Origin: an uncultured Collinsella sp.
GTDB lineage: Bacteria > Actinomycetota > Coriobacteriia > Coriobacteriales > Coriobacteriaceae
Direction of reading: 5' to 3'
NCBI GenBank assembly: GCA_902478935.1
Contig: CABSMV010000060.1
Coordinates: forward strand, 1 to 11,979
DNA: 11,979 bases
Shown: positions 1 to 6,496 of the stretch, piece after piece
How the letters are laid out: every line of letters begins with the position of its first letter
Position numbering within the stretch: position 1 is the stretch's first letter
Program-made: the position numbers and the translations under genes
The notes under the pieces: model-generated
Databases searched by the model: none
What the model was told of the DNA's origin: nothing
What the model saw: the letters and a program-made list of their open reading frames with translations, nothing else

Positions 1-1
1 C

Positions 2-238
2 GTCTGCTACGCCTGCGGCCCCGTCCCTCGTGCGGTCGCGCTTCCCATGTTCCTTTCGGCCAAAGATGGCCACCACACCAAGCTGCCACCGGTTCGCATG
101 CGCCACTGCCGCCATGCCGAGCTCACTTTTGAGGAGCCAGACTACCCCATCCAAGCCGACGGCGAGCCCATCGTCGCCTCGCGCATCGAGGTCGACATCC
201 TCGCCGGCGCCCTCCATGTCTGGCGCCCCACCCGCTAA
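2..238 (+). CDS. Diacylglycerol kinase / YegS-BmrU-type lipid kinase, C-terminal fragment (5' end outside the window)
   Basis: Only the last 78 residues are present; the frame is open from base 2 to a TAA at 236-238. The tail matches the C-terminal beta-sandwich of the DAGK_cat/YegS family: a basic stretch containing GHHTKLPPV, then RHCRHAELTFEEPDYPIQ, the diagnostic ADGEP turn (DGE) and an ending of the form VDILAGALHVWRP, comparable to the family's 'DGE...VLPGALxV' ending. These enzymes phosphorylate diacylglycerol or related lipids with ATP at the membrane. The catalytic N-terminal GGDGT region is not in the window, so activity and substrate cannot be judged. The gene converges with the GGQ factor at 325-705, and a long palindrome at 246-316 separates them. 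Confidence 0.75.
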   Translation, partial: VCYACGPVPRAVALPMFLSAKDGHHTKLPPVRMRHCRHAELTFEEPDYPIQADGEPIVASRIEVDILAGALHVWRPTR

Positions 239-245
239 CCCCACC

Positions 246-316
246 TAAGTTGCGGTGAAATAGGGACTGTTTATGCAGCTAAAGCCGCAAAACAATCCCT
301 ATTTCACCGCAACTTA
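246..316. terminator. Long palindrome between convergent genes, probable bidirectional transcription stop
   Basis: Arms 246-272 and 290-316 are complementary over 27 bp with a single C/T difference (a G-U pair when read as RNA). The left arm contains GCGGTGAAATAGGGACTG; the loop is 17 nt and can fold further (TGC...GCA). It lies 8 nt after the stop of the lipid kinase and 9 nt beyond the stop of the GGQ factor on the other strand. No U-run follows the stem on either side, so an intrinsic terminator is inferred from position rather than from a full signal. It could equally be a copy of a dispersed palindromic repeat. Confidence 0.6.
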
Positions 317-324
317 TGAGGAAG

Positions 325-705
325 CTATTCGTCGCTGCCCGGCTTGCGACGGTTGGCCTTTTTAATGGCGTTGAAGTGCTTGTCATTGAGCCTGCGCTGG
401 CGAGAGCGCTGAGGCACCTTGGTCTTTACGCGTCGGCGCGGCGGACGGCCACGACGCTCAAGCTCTGCCCTCAGCTTACGCAAACAGCAGCTGCGATTCT
501 GAAACTGGCTACGGCTCTCGCGCGCCGTCACGACAATCCCCGTGGGCCCATGTTTCATGCGCACCGCAGAGTCCGTCGTGTTCACGCCCTGTCCGCCCGG
601 ACCTGTCGCGCGAAACACCTGCACCTCGCAATCGCGCGCCAACTCCTCGACCGACATCTCGGCATAGCGTGCATACTCTCGCCATCCCATCTTGTTCTCA
701 TCCAT
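325..705 (-). CDS. Stand-alone GGQ-domain peptidyl-tRNA hydrolase, ArfB-like ribosome rescue factor
   Basis: The 126-residue protein has only the RF-1 catalytic domain, with no stop-codon recognition domain. GPGGQGVNTTDSAVRMKH holds the GGQ at residues 37-39, the loop that hydrolyses peptidyl-tRNA in the ribosomal P site; MKHGPTGIVV continues the domain as in RF2. A basic tail from about residue 85 (RRRVKTKVPQRSRQRRLNDK) resembles the ArfB/ICT1 tail that enters the empty mRNA channel of stalled ribosomes. Family length (about 110-140 aa) fits. ATG at 705 is chosen because AGGGGAGG ends 7 nt upstream; an in-frame ATG at 771 has no SD and would translate through the terminator hairpin at 731-761. 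A terminator for xpt lies immediately upstream. A generic release-factor homologue with another role is possible. Confidence 0.85.
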   Translation of the reverse strand: MDENKMGWREYARYAEMSVEELARDCEVQVFRATGPGGQGVNTTDSAVRMKHGPTGIVVTARESRSQFQNRSCCLRKLRAELERRGRPPRRRVKTKVPQRSRQRRLNDKHFNAIKKANRRKPGSDE

Positions 706-725
706 ATCAACACCTCCCCTCATAC

Positions 726-761
726 AAAAAATGTGACAAAGGGAAAGTCCCTTTGTCACAT
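726..761 (-). terminator. Intrinsic terminator downstream of xpt, inside the leader of the GGQ factor
   Basis: A perfect 14-bp stem has arms ATGTGACAAAGGGA at 731-744 and 748-761 with a 3-nt loop. Read leftward, it is followed by six U (complement of 726-731). It begins 28 nt after the xpt stop codon. The T-run ends only about 6 nt before the SD of the next gene, so any transcript reaching the GGQ factor from xpt must read through it. Confidence 0.85.
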
Positions 762-788
762 CGCATACCAATCGCTTGTGTTGCGCGC

Positions 789-1367
789 TTAGGCGAAGGT
801 GATCTCGCCGGTATCGCAGTCCATATCGGCGATACGGGCCAGGCTCTCAACACGGAAGCCGCGCTCGCGGAGCTTATCGCCACCGCCCTGGAAGCCCTTC
901 TCAACGGCGATGCCAATGCCGGCAACCTCGGCGCCCGCAGCCTCGCAGATTTTGATAAGGCCCTCGAGCGCGCAGCCGTTGGCCAAGAAGTCGTCGATGA
1001 TCAGGACCTTGTCGCCCTCGGACAGGAAACGCTTGCCAACGATGACCGGGTACTCCTTCTGCTTGGTAAAGGAGTAGATGGTCGTGGCATACTGCTCGCC
1101 GTCGAGGTTGATGGACTGCGCCTTCTTGGCAAAGACCACCGGCACACCGCCAAAATGCTGAGCCGCGATGCAAGCCATGCCAATGCCCGAAGCCTCAATC
1201 GTCAGGATCTTGTTGATCTCGACGCCCTCGAACAGACGGGCCCACTCGGCACCCATGTGGTCAAACAGCTCAACGTCGCACTGGTGGTTGAGGAAGGCAT
1301 CAACCTTAAGGACGTTACCGGCCTTTACGATGCCGTCATGGCGAATACGATCCTCAAGCTCCTGCAT
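789..1367 (-). CDS. xpt: Xanthine phosphoribosyltransferase
   Basis: Xpt converts xanthine and PRPP to XMP and pyrophosphate in cytoplasmic purine salvage. The 192-residue protein has the length of the Bacillus subtilis enzyme and matches it throughout: VLKVDAFLNHQ (19-29), the PPi-loop region TIEASGIG (56-63), VPVVFAKK (75-82), YSFTKQ (98-103) and the PRPP-binding signature VLIIDDFLANG (121-131), ending with RVESLARI. The start at ATG 1367 follows AGAAGGGG with 7 nt spacing. Upstream is the MFS exporter on the same strand with a 158-nt gap, so xpt probably has its own promoter (a TAGACT hexamer near 1421-1426 on the minus strand is a weak -10 candidate). I see no purine-riboswitch core in this gap. 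A strong terminator follows. Confidence 0.96.
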   Translation of the reverse strand: MQELEDRIRHDGIVKAGNVLKVDAFLNHQCDVELFDHMGAEWARLFEGVEINKILTIEASGIGMACIAAQHFGGVPVVFAKKAQSINLDGEQYATTIYSFTKQKEYPVIVGKRFLSEGDKVLIIDDFLANGCALEGLIKICEAAGAEVAGIGIAVEKGFQGGGDKLRERGFRVESLARIADMDCDTGEITFA

Positions 1368-1525
1368 GGCGCAACCCCTTCTCGCGGCAACGATACCGCG
1401 CGATTAATAAACGTTGTTCGATAGTCTACCACGGACCGACCCCCGCCCGTCCCACAAGCCGCATCGCACCATAAAGCCGCAAGACCAGTAGATGGGCCGA
1501 TTCGTGGCAAGCCTGCCTCCACAAG

Positions 1526-2830
1526 CTAATGGCGGGCACGCATCCTCACCAGACGCACCATGGCGAGCGCAAAGCCCACAGCGGCCACAGCCATAAGCAC
1601 GTAGAACACTGAACGGAAACCAAACAGGAACACATCCGGACGGCCTGCAACAAAACTGGTCACGGCCTCGCCCATCGCCACGCTCATCTGCCCATACAGG
1701 ATATTCGACGCCACCGTAATGCCGAGTGCCATGCCAGCATAGCGCGCCAAACTGCCCAAGCTGCCCGCAAAACCAAGTGCTTCGCGCGGAGCCGAGCCCA
1801 TATACAACGAATTGTTAGGGCTCTGGAAAATCGACGTACCGCACGACATAAACGCGACGCAGCATACGATCACAGGGATAGAAGAGTGCTCGTCGAGCGT
1901 GCTTACTGCAAAGAGACCGCACACATACACGCCCAGGCCGACCGCCGTGGGACCCTCGCAGCCAACACGGTCCGAAACCGTTCCCGAAAGCGGGCCGATA
2001 AAGGCATTCACCATTGGCAGCGCCAAAAAGAGCAATCCGGAAATGTCAGAACCAAAGCCGTGGGCGTCCTGAAAATAGAACGGCAGAATAAACTCGGATG
2101 CGCCAATGCCAACGAACACGATGAGCATGCAGGCAAGGTTGATGGTGAAGGCCGAATTTGCAAAGCAGCGACGAGCGGCCTCGGCAAGGGGCATGGGACG
2201 TTCGCCGGCCTCTGGCCTAACATGCGGCAGCGTGTAGAGTCCCACGATAAACGAGATCACGCCAATGGACAGGTTGATGAGGAAGATGCTCTCCCAGGGA
2301 AAGCTTGCCACCAGCATGCCGCCGAGCACGGGGCCACACATCATGCCGAGGGCCACAAAGGTCGCGAGAATACCCATGGCACGGCCTCGTTCGCGCGCCG
2401 GAAACGCCTCGGTGATGATACCCATGTTGTTAGCCATGGCCGCCGCGCAACCGATGCCCTGAACAATGCGTGCCAGGATAAGAACCTCAAGCGAGGCCGA
2501 AAGGCCGCACAGCAGCGAACCGACCGAAAAGACGATGACGCCCAGCTGGAACACATTCACCTTGCCGCGCACGTCGCCCAGACGGCCAAACGGCAACATA
2601 GCCACGCATGTCGCAAGCAGGTACACCGAGCTCACCAGTTGAATGCGATCGAGGCCCACGCCCAGCTCCTTTTGCATCACGGGCAGCGCCACGGTCACGA
2701 CGGTCGAATCCAGACACACCATAAACGTCATGATGAGCACGGTAAACAGAATCGCCCACTTGTTCTTTCCATGGGTGTCGCCCTCTAGGGCAATGTGCTC
2801 GCGGCGCAGCTGCTCTGCAGTTTTCTCCAT
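1526..2830 (-). CDS. MFS transporter, EmrB/QacA-like drug:H+ antiporter
   Basis: This 434-residue integral membrane protein is probably a proton-coupled exporter of drugs or metabolites. Near the N-terminus LDSTVVTVALPV is the DHA2-type motif in the first membrane helix; GRLGDVRGK is the motif A loop between helices 2 and 3; GILATFVALGMMCGPVLGG is motif C of antiporters in helix 5. I count about twelve hydrophobic segments, whereas classical EmrB/QacA members have fourteen. The region between helices 6 and 7 is a short charged loop, so the extra central pair seems absent. The start at ATG 2830 is set by GAAAGGA at the correct distance; an ATG two codons earlier would overlap that SD. A metY terminator lies 26 nt upstream. 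Substrate cannot be inferred. Confidence 0.88.
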   Translation of the reverse strand: MEKTAEQLRREHIALEGDTHGKNKWAILFTVLIMTFMVCLDSTVVTVALPVMQKELGVGLDRIQLVSSVYLLATCVAMLPFGRLGDVRGKVNVFQLGVIVFSVGSLLCGLSASLEVLILARIVQGIGCAAAMANNMGIITEAFPARERGRAMGILATFVALGMMCGPVLGGMLVASFPWESIFLINLSIGVISFIVGLYTLPHVRPEAGERPMPLAEAARRCFANSAFTINLACMLIVFVGIGASEFILPFYFQDAHGFGSDISGLLFLALPMVNAFIGPLSGTVSDRVGCEGPTAVGLGVYVCGLFAVSTLDEHSSIPVIVCCVAFMSCGTSIFQSPNNSLYMGSAPREALGFAGSLGSLARYAGMALGITVASNILYGQMSVAMGEAVTSFVAGRPDVFLFGFRSVFYVLMAVAAVGFALAMVRLVRMRARH

Positions 2831-2856
2831 ATCCATCCTTTCGAGTGGCCCAACGC

Positions 2857-2903
2857 AAAAACGGGGCCCCAATCGCCTGTAAACAGTCGCAATTGGGGTC
2901 CCG
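2857..2903 (-). terminator. Intrinsic terminator downstream of metY
   Basis: Inverted repeat 2862-2879 / 2884-2903 (CGGGGCCCCAAT opposite ATTGGGGTCCCG, with one G-U pair and a small internal bulge). Read leftward it is followed by five U (complement of 2857-2861). It starts about 68 nt beyond the metY stop and ends just before the SD of the MFS exporter. Confidence 0.8.
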
Positions 2904-2971
2904 CCTACGGAATCGGAACGAAAGGCCACCGAAGCTTTCTGCCAGCATCGGCGCCTTGTGCGAACGCTAGC

Positions 2972-4255
2972 CTAGCACTGCTCGAGCGCCTGCTCAAGGT
3001 CGGCAATCAGATCGGCCGTGTCCTCGAGGCCGCACGACAGGCGCACCATGTCGGCGGAGATACCGCAGGCGATGAGCTCCTCATCGTTCATCTGGCGGTG
3101 CGTAGCGTTAGCGGGATGCAGGCAGCAGGTGCGGGCGTCGGCCACATGCGTGGCGATCTGGGCGAGCTTGAGGCTCTTCATAAAGGTCTCGGCCGCCGCG
3201 CGACCACCATTAAAGCCAAAGCTCACAACGCCGCAGGTACCGTTTGGCATGTACTTCTGAGCGAGGTCATAGTACTTGTCGCCCTCCAGGCCCGGATAGC
3301 TCACGAAACGCACCTTGGGATGGCTCTGCAGGAACTTGGCAACGGCCAGGCCGTTCTCACAATGACGCGGCATGCGTACATGCAGGCTCTCGAGCGAGCT
3401 GTTCAGGAAGAAGGCCGCCTGCGGGTTCTGCATGGGGCCGAGGTCGCGCATGAGCTGCGCGGTGGCCTTGGTAATGAAGGCGCCCTCGCGACCGAACTTC
3501 TCGGCATACGTCACGCCGTGGTAGCTCTCGTCGGGCGTGGTGAGACCCGGGAACTTGTCCGCATGGGCCATCCAGTCAAACTGGCCGTGGTCGACGATTA
3601 CGCCGCCCAGGTAGGCGGCATGTCCATCCATGTACTTGGTGGTGGAGTGCGTAACGATGTCGGCGCCCCACTCAAAGGGACGGCACATCACGGGCGTCGG
3701 GAAGGTGTTGTCGACCATCAGCGGCACGCCGTGGTCATGCGCGGCCTTGGCAAAGCGCTCAATATCGAGCACGGCAAGGGCGGGGTTGGCGATGGTCTCG
3801 CCAAAGACGAGCTTGGTGTTGGGCTCAAAGGCTGCCTCGAGCTCTTCATCGGTGCAGTCGGGGGCAACGAACGTGCAGGTCAAGCCCATGCGACCCATGG
3901 TGTGGGCGAGCAGGTTATACGTACCGCCGTAGATGGCAGAGCTTGCGACCACGTGATCGCCGGCACCGGCCACGTTAAAGATCGCGAGGAAGTTCGCAGC
4001 CATGCCCGAGCTCGTGAGTATCGCGGCAGTGCCGCCCTCCATCTCGCAGATCTTGGCGGCAACCAAATCGCACGTGGGGTTCTGCAGACGGCTGTAGAAG
4101 TAGCCCGACTCCTCCAGGTCAAACAGCTTGCCCATGTGCTCGGACGTGTCGTACTTCCACGTGGTGGACTGGTAGATGGGCACCTGGCGCGGCTCGGCAT
4201 CTCCCGGGTGATAGCCGCCCTGAACACATGTGGTACCGATGGTCTGCTCGCTCAT
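2972..4255 (-). CDS. metY: O-acetylhomoserine sulfhydrylase (Cys/Met-metabolism PLP enzyme)
   Basis: A 427-residue fold-type I PLP enzyme of the Cys/Met metabolism family. MetY members condense O-acetylhomoserine with sulfide to homocysteine. Visible landmarks: TTCVQGGYHPGD at the N-terminus, QVPIYQSTTWKY, YFYSRLQNPT (52-61, phosphate-binding Tyr/Arg of the neighbouring subunit), SSGMAAN (82-88), ETIANP (153-158), VDNTF (181-185, Asp that pairs with the pyridine nitrogen) and STTKYMDGH (Lys207 forms the Schiff base). About 430 residues favours MetY over the shorter cystathionine enzymes (about 380-400). Start ATG 4255 follows AGGGAG with 6 nt spacing. Upstream a TATAAC hexamer (minus strand, 4339-4344) is a possible -10 without a good -35. 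I saw no SAM-riboswitch signature. Exact sulfur donor and acyl group cannot be read from sequence. Confidence 0.9.
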   Translation of the reverse strand: MSEQTIGTTCVQGGYHPGDAEPRQVPIYQSTTWKYDTSEHMGKLFDLEESGYFYSRLQNPTCDLVAAKICEMEGGTAAILTSSGMAANFLAIFNVAGAGDHVVASSAIYGGTYNLLAHTMGRMGLTCTFVAPDCTDEELEAAFEPNTKLVFGETIANPALAVLDIERFAKAAHDHGVPLMVDNTFPTPVMCRPFEWGADIVTHSTTKYMDGHAAYLGGVIVDHGQFDWMAHADKFPGLTTPDESYHGVTYAEKFGREGAFITKATAQLMRDLGPMQNPQAAFFLNSSLESLHVRMPRHCENGLAVAKFLQSHPKVRFVSYPGLEGDKYYDLAQKYMPNGTCGVVSFGFNGGRAAAETFMKSLKLAQIATHVADARTCCLHPANATHRQMNDEELIACGISADMVRLSCGLEDTADLIADLEQALEQC

Positions 4256-4432
4256 ATCTAGCTCCCTAGCCTGGGTTACGTTTCATTCGGTTCACGATAC
4301 CGCTACCCTGCACCCCTCTCAACCCATCCCCAAGGTAGGTTATAGGACAAATTGATCAGGGGTATTTATCTCAAGCCTTGGGCATTTGCTCGATAGATAA
4401 AAATGAGGCATACATGAAGCTCTCGATGATTA

Positions 4433-4467
4433 CATACCCCGTCACGGGTACCATAGGCGGGTATACC
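4433..4467. promoter_or_regulatory. Clustered GGGTA/TACCC boxes upstream of the C_GCAxxG_C_C gene
   Basis: TACCC at 4435-4439 and GGGTA at 4446-4450 form an inverted repeat with a 6-nt spacer. A further GGGTATACC lies at 4459-4467, and GGGGTAT occurs upstream at 4349-4355. The cluster ends close to the SD of the gene at 4486. The arrangement resembles a metal- or redox-sensor operator such as CsoR/FrmR type, but no regulator gene is in the window; function is inferred. Confidence 0.3.
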
Positions 4468-4485
4468 GTAACCAAGGAGACAACG

Positions 4486-4932
4486 ATGAAGCAAATCGAT
4501 ACAGCCCAGCTCGACATCACCGCCTGTCAGGCTCAAGCTGCCGAATACCACGCCCGTGGCTTTAACTGCGCTCAGGCCGTCGCCTGCACGCTCGCTCCCG
4601 CCGTCGGGCTCGACCCCCAGGTCGCCTTTACCCTCACCGAGGGCTTTGGCGCCGGCATGGGCGGTATGACCGAAACCTGCGGCGCTATCTCGGGCGCCGT
4701 AGCCATCATGGGCTTTGTAATGAGCGACGGCATGGAAAACCCCAAGACCAAGGGCCAGACCTACAAGCTGTCGCGCGAAATCGCCAAGCGTTTTGGCGAG
4801 AAGAATACGTCGACCGTCTGCGGCACGCTCAAGGGCATCGGATCGGATAAGGGTCCGCTCCGCAGCTGCCCCGGCTGCATCGACGATGCCGTCGCGATCG
4901 CCTGCGATGTGCTAAAGCAGCTCGCCGAGTAA
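4486..4932 (+). CDS. C_GCAxxG_C_C family redox-type protein
   Basis: A 148-residue soluble protein of the cysteine-rich C_GCAxxG_C_C family, whose members are thought to bind a metal or act in redox chemistry; the biochemical role is not established. Signatures: GFNCAQAV (Cys28), GFGAGMGG followed by ETCGAISGAV (Cys65), then VCGTLKG (Cys112) and RSCPGCIDDA (Cys128 and Cys131), with a last Cys at 140. Eight cysteines in total are present, with the spacing expected for the family. ATG 4486 is chosen because AAGGAG lies 6 nt upstream; in-frame ATGs at 4378 and 4414 lack an SD and would add residues unlike the family. It is divergent from metY and convergent with the YigZ-family gene. A GGTA/TACC box cluster lies in front. 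Confidence 0.88.
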   Translation: MKQIDTAQLDITACQAQAAEYHARGFNCAQAVACTLAPAVGLDPQVAFTLTEGFGAGMGGMTETCGAISGAVAIMGFVMSDGMENPKTKGQTYKLSREIAKRFGEKNTSTVCGTLKGIGSDKGPLRSCPGCIDDAVAIACDVLKQLAE

Positions 4933-4945
4933 ACGGCAGCAACAG

Positions 4946-4997
4946 AAAAACGACGGCCGGCGCGCTTGGGATCCATCCAAAAGCACGCCGGCCGTCG
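4946..4997 (-). terminator. Intrinsic terminator of the YigZ-family gene, possibly bidirectional
   Basis: Perfect 12-bp arms CGACGGCCGGCG (4951-4962) and its complement (4986-4997), extended inward by GCTT/AAGC after one mismatch. Read leftward the stem is followed by five U (complement of 4946-4950). In the rightward direction there is no U-run, so it is a weaker stop for the gene ending at 4932. Confidence 0.85.
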
Positions 4998-5000
4998 CCG

Positions 5001-5636
5001 TTAGAACTCGGCAAATTCGGGAGCGCCGACCTTAATCTCCTCGCGCCCCGCCATAAGCTCGCGCATCTTAGCGCAAAATGACTCCTGCTCCCCCGCCTTA
5101 AACACCAAATGAATCGTCACGGCATCCGCGTAATCGGTATCCGAAACCTTGGCACCCGAATCCTGAGCCAAACGAAGCACCTGCTCATACTGCGGATAGG
5201 CCACATGCACGTCAACCGACACGACGCTTGTCATCTCAACGATCTGCCCGGCCTCCTGAGCAGCGGCCACCGCCGCCTGCGTCGCCGCGGTATAGGCGCG
5301 CACCAAGCCACCCGGCCCCAATAACGTGCCGCCAAAATAGCGCGTCACTACGCAGCAAACATTTTTGAGCCCCGCACCGCGCAGCACCTCGAGCGTCGGC
5401 ATGCCGCTCGTGCGGCTCGGCTCACCATCATCGCTCTGGCGCTCGCGTCCATCGACCAAAATCCACGCGGGAACATTGTGTCGAGCGTCGTAATGACGCT
5501 TGCGAACCATCTCGATAAAGGCATTCGCCTCGTCCTCGGACTCAATATGGACCAGCTGGGCAATAAACCGGCTCTTGCGGTCCACAAACTCGCCCGAAGC
5601 CTCAATATTCGATTGCAGAGTAAAATAGCTGTCCAA
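5001..5636 (-). CDS. YigZ/IMPACT family protein
   Basis: About 211 residues with the N-terminal IMPACT (UPF0029) domain and a C-terminal DUF1949-like ferredoxin fold. It is close to B. subtilis YvyE in its opening (DSYFTLQ) and motifs: DRKSRFIA (19-26), HNVPAWIL (53-60), SDDGEPSRTSGMPTLEVL (68-85), CCVVTRYFGGTLLGPGGLVRAY (about 94-115). Eukaryotic IMPACT regulates Gcn2; the bacterial role is unknown, with links to translation or nucleic-acid binding proposed. Two adjacent TTG codons could start the protein, at 5639 and 5636. I prefer 5636 because GAGG then sits 7 nt upstream instead of 4; no ATG is available nearby. A TATTAT hexamer at about 5678-5683 (minus strand) may be its -10. Upstream lies structured repeat copy A. 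Confidence 0.9.
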   Translation of the reverse strand: MDSYFTLQSNIEASGEFVDRKSRFIAQLVHIESEDEANAFIEMVRKRHYDARHNVPAWILVDGRERQSDDGEPSRTSGMPTLEVLRGAGLKNVCCVVTRYFGGTLLGPGGLVRAYTAATQAAVAAAQEAGQIVEMTSVVSVDVHVAYPQYEQVLRLAQDSGAKVSDTDYADAVTIHLVFKAGEQESFCAKMRELMAGREEIKVGAPEFAEF

Positions 5637-5744
5637 CAAAGCCCCTCAACAACAAGCAAAGCAACAAACAGCCTCAATAATACGGCAAAGACAGCACCGT
5701 TGACCTTGCCAACAAGAACGGGAACGCCAATGATACCGTCACCG

Positions 5745-5858
5745 ACAGCGAGAACCCGTCAGCGCGAGCAAGGTGCCTTGAAAGACGAGGGCATTGACCT
5801 TATGGTCATGCCCGAAGGCTTGAAAGGCAGATTGCCGCGCTGACGGGTTCGCAGCGTC
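5745..5858. repeat. Structured intergenic repeat, copy A (closing stem with three internal hairpins)
   Basis: A 13-bp closing stem pairs 5753-5765 (AACCCGTCAGCGC) with 5837-5849. Inside are three hairpins: CAAG-GTGC-CTTG (5769-5780); a 10-bp stem with one bulged T and a TTAT loop (5789-5813); and GGCA-GAT-TGCC (5826-5836). The element ends in GCAGCGTC. Copy B at 8840-8953 has the same length and fold. The paired positions that differ do so in compensating pairs: 5754/5848, 5759/5843, 5763/5839 and 5789/5813. Strand is undecided; rnpB transcription enters it from the right. It could be a non-coding RNA, a 3' processing or termination element, or a palindromic mobile repeat. Rfam contains a Collinsella-1 RNA whose consensus I cannot recall well enough to compare. 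Confidence 0.8.
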
Positions 5859-5867
5859 AACATAGTT

Positions 5868-6230
5868 GCCAAGTGGGCCTATAAGCCGGGTTCTGTCGTG
5901 AACGGTCATTTATCTTGTCTGCACGTTACCGTGCAGCTCCACGCACGCTACCCGAACGCGGACCGGGCCGGCCCATAGCGTTCCTATTCGCGCTTGCTCC
6001 GGATGGGGCTTGCCAAGCCGCCGTGTTGCCACGACGCTGGTGGTCTCTTACACCACCGTTTCAGCTTTTCCCTTTACGCCTTGCGGCGCAGGTGGGAGTC
6101 TTCTTTTCTGCGGCGCTTTCCGTCGGATCACTCCGCCCGGCCGTTAGCCGGCATCCCGCCCTCTGGAGCCCGGACTTTCCTCACGCGTGCTGCAAGCAGC
6201 ACATCGCGCGACCGTCTGGCCCACTCAGCA
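5868..6230 (-). ncRNA. rnpB: RNase P RNA, bacterial type A
   Basis: This is the catalytic RNA that removes 5' leaders from tRNA precursors. Read leftward it has the conserved 5' core GAGGAAAGTCCGGGCTCC (complement near 6165-6182), AAACGGTGGTGTAAGAGACC (about 6043-6062) with its family-typical GTAAGAG, and the 3' core ACAGAACCCGGCTTATAGG (about 5878-5896). P1 forms between TGAGTGGGCC (6218-6227) and GGCCCACTT (5871-5879), which sets both ends to within a few bases. The length of about 360 nt fits type A. A promoter hexamer TACACT lies 7 nt upstream of the expected 5' end. No U-run terminator follows the 3' end; structured repeat copy A begins about 10 nt beyond it. Confidence 0.97.
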
Positions 6231-6237
6231 GTGCAAG

Positions 6238-6264
6238 AGTGTAGCACACCGTTGCCGCAGGCAA
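6238..6264 (-). promoter_or_regulatory. Probable rnpB promoter
   Basis: On the minus strand TACACT (6238-6243) is a good -10 hexamer whose expected start point, about 6231, coincides with the 5' end of RNase P RNA. TTGCCT (6259-6264) is a fair -35 at a short 15-nt spacing. The agreement with the RNA 5' end is the main support. Confidence 0.5.
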
Positions 6265-6393
6265 TGGCACAACACAAGCGTTCGACACGATAAACCAAGA
6301 ACCACGCCATGCAGTACAATAGGGTTGTCGATGGGCAATGTCGTCAGTCGAGACGCGACCGCGCTCCGCACCCCTCCGTCTACTCGGTGCGTT

Positions 6394-6442
6394 CCCGCCT
6401 CCTCCCCGAGGCGGGATGTCGGCATTTTTTCATGCACCGACA
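6394..6442. other. Two adjacent hairpins in the rnpB-rpsA gap
   Basis: CCCGCCTC (6394-6401) pairs with GAGGCGGG (6408-6415) around a 6-nt loop. Next to it TGTCGGCAT (6417-6425) pairs with ATG-CCGACA (6432-6442) with a 2-nt bulge. A T-run (6425-6430) follows the first stem by 9 nt but lies in the loop of the second. Upstream on the plus strand there is a TACAAT hexamer (6324-6329) without a good -35. A small RNA of about 100 nt is conceivable; otherwise the 267 nt between rnpB and the rpsA terminator hold nothing I recognise. Confidence 0.35.
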
Positions 6443-6496
6443 ACCAAATAGCCTGTGTACAGCATGGGCAGCATCGCGTATCTCGGCACCAAATGC

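Noticed and set aside
1368..1525. Purine riboswitch in front of xpt
   Set aside because: The gap is GC-rich and lacks the conserved three-way-junction core and a leader terminator, although xpt is riboswitch-controlled in Bacillus.
316..4261. Long plus-strand open frames opposite the leftward genes (for example 669-1424, 1886-2788 and 2795-4261)
   Set aside because: They lie antisense to well-supported genes (GGQ factor, xpt, MFS exporter, metY), show no domain signature and arise from GC-rich codon bias on the coding strand.
4256..4485. SAM-type riboswitch in front of metY
   Set aside because: Neither strand shows the SAM-I core or a leader terminator hairpin before the metY SD.
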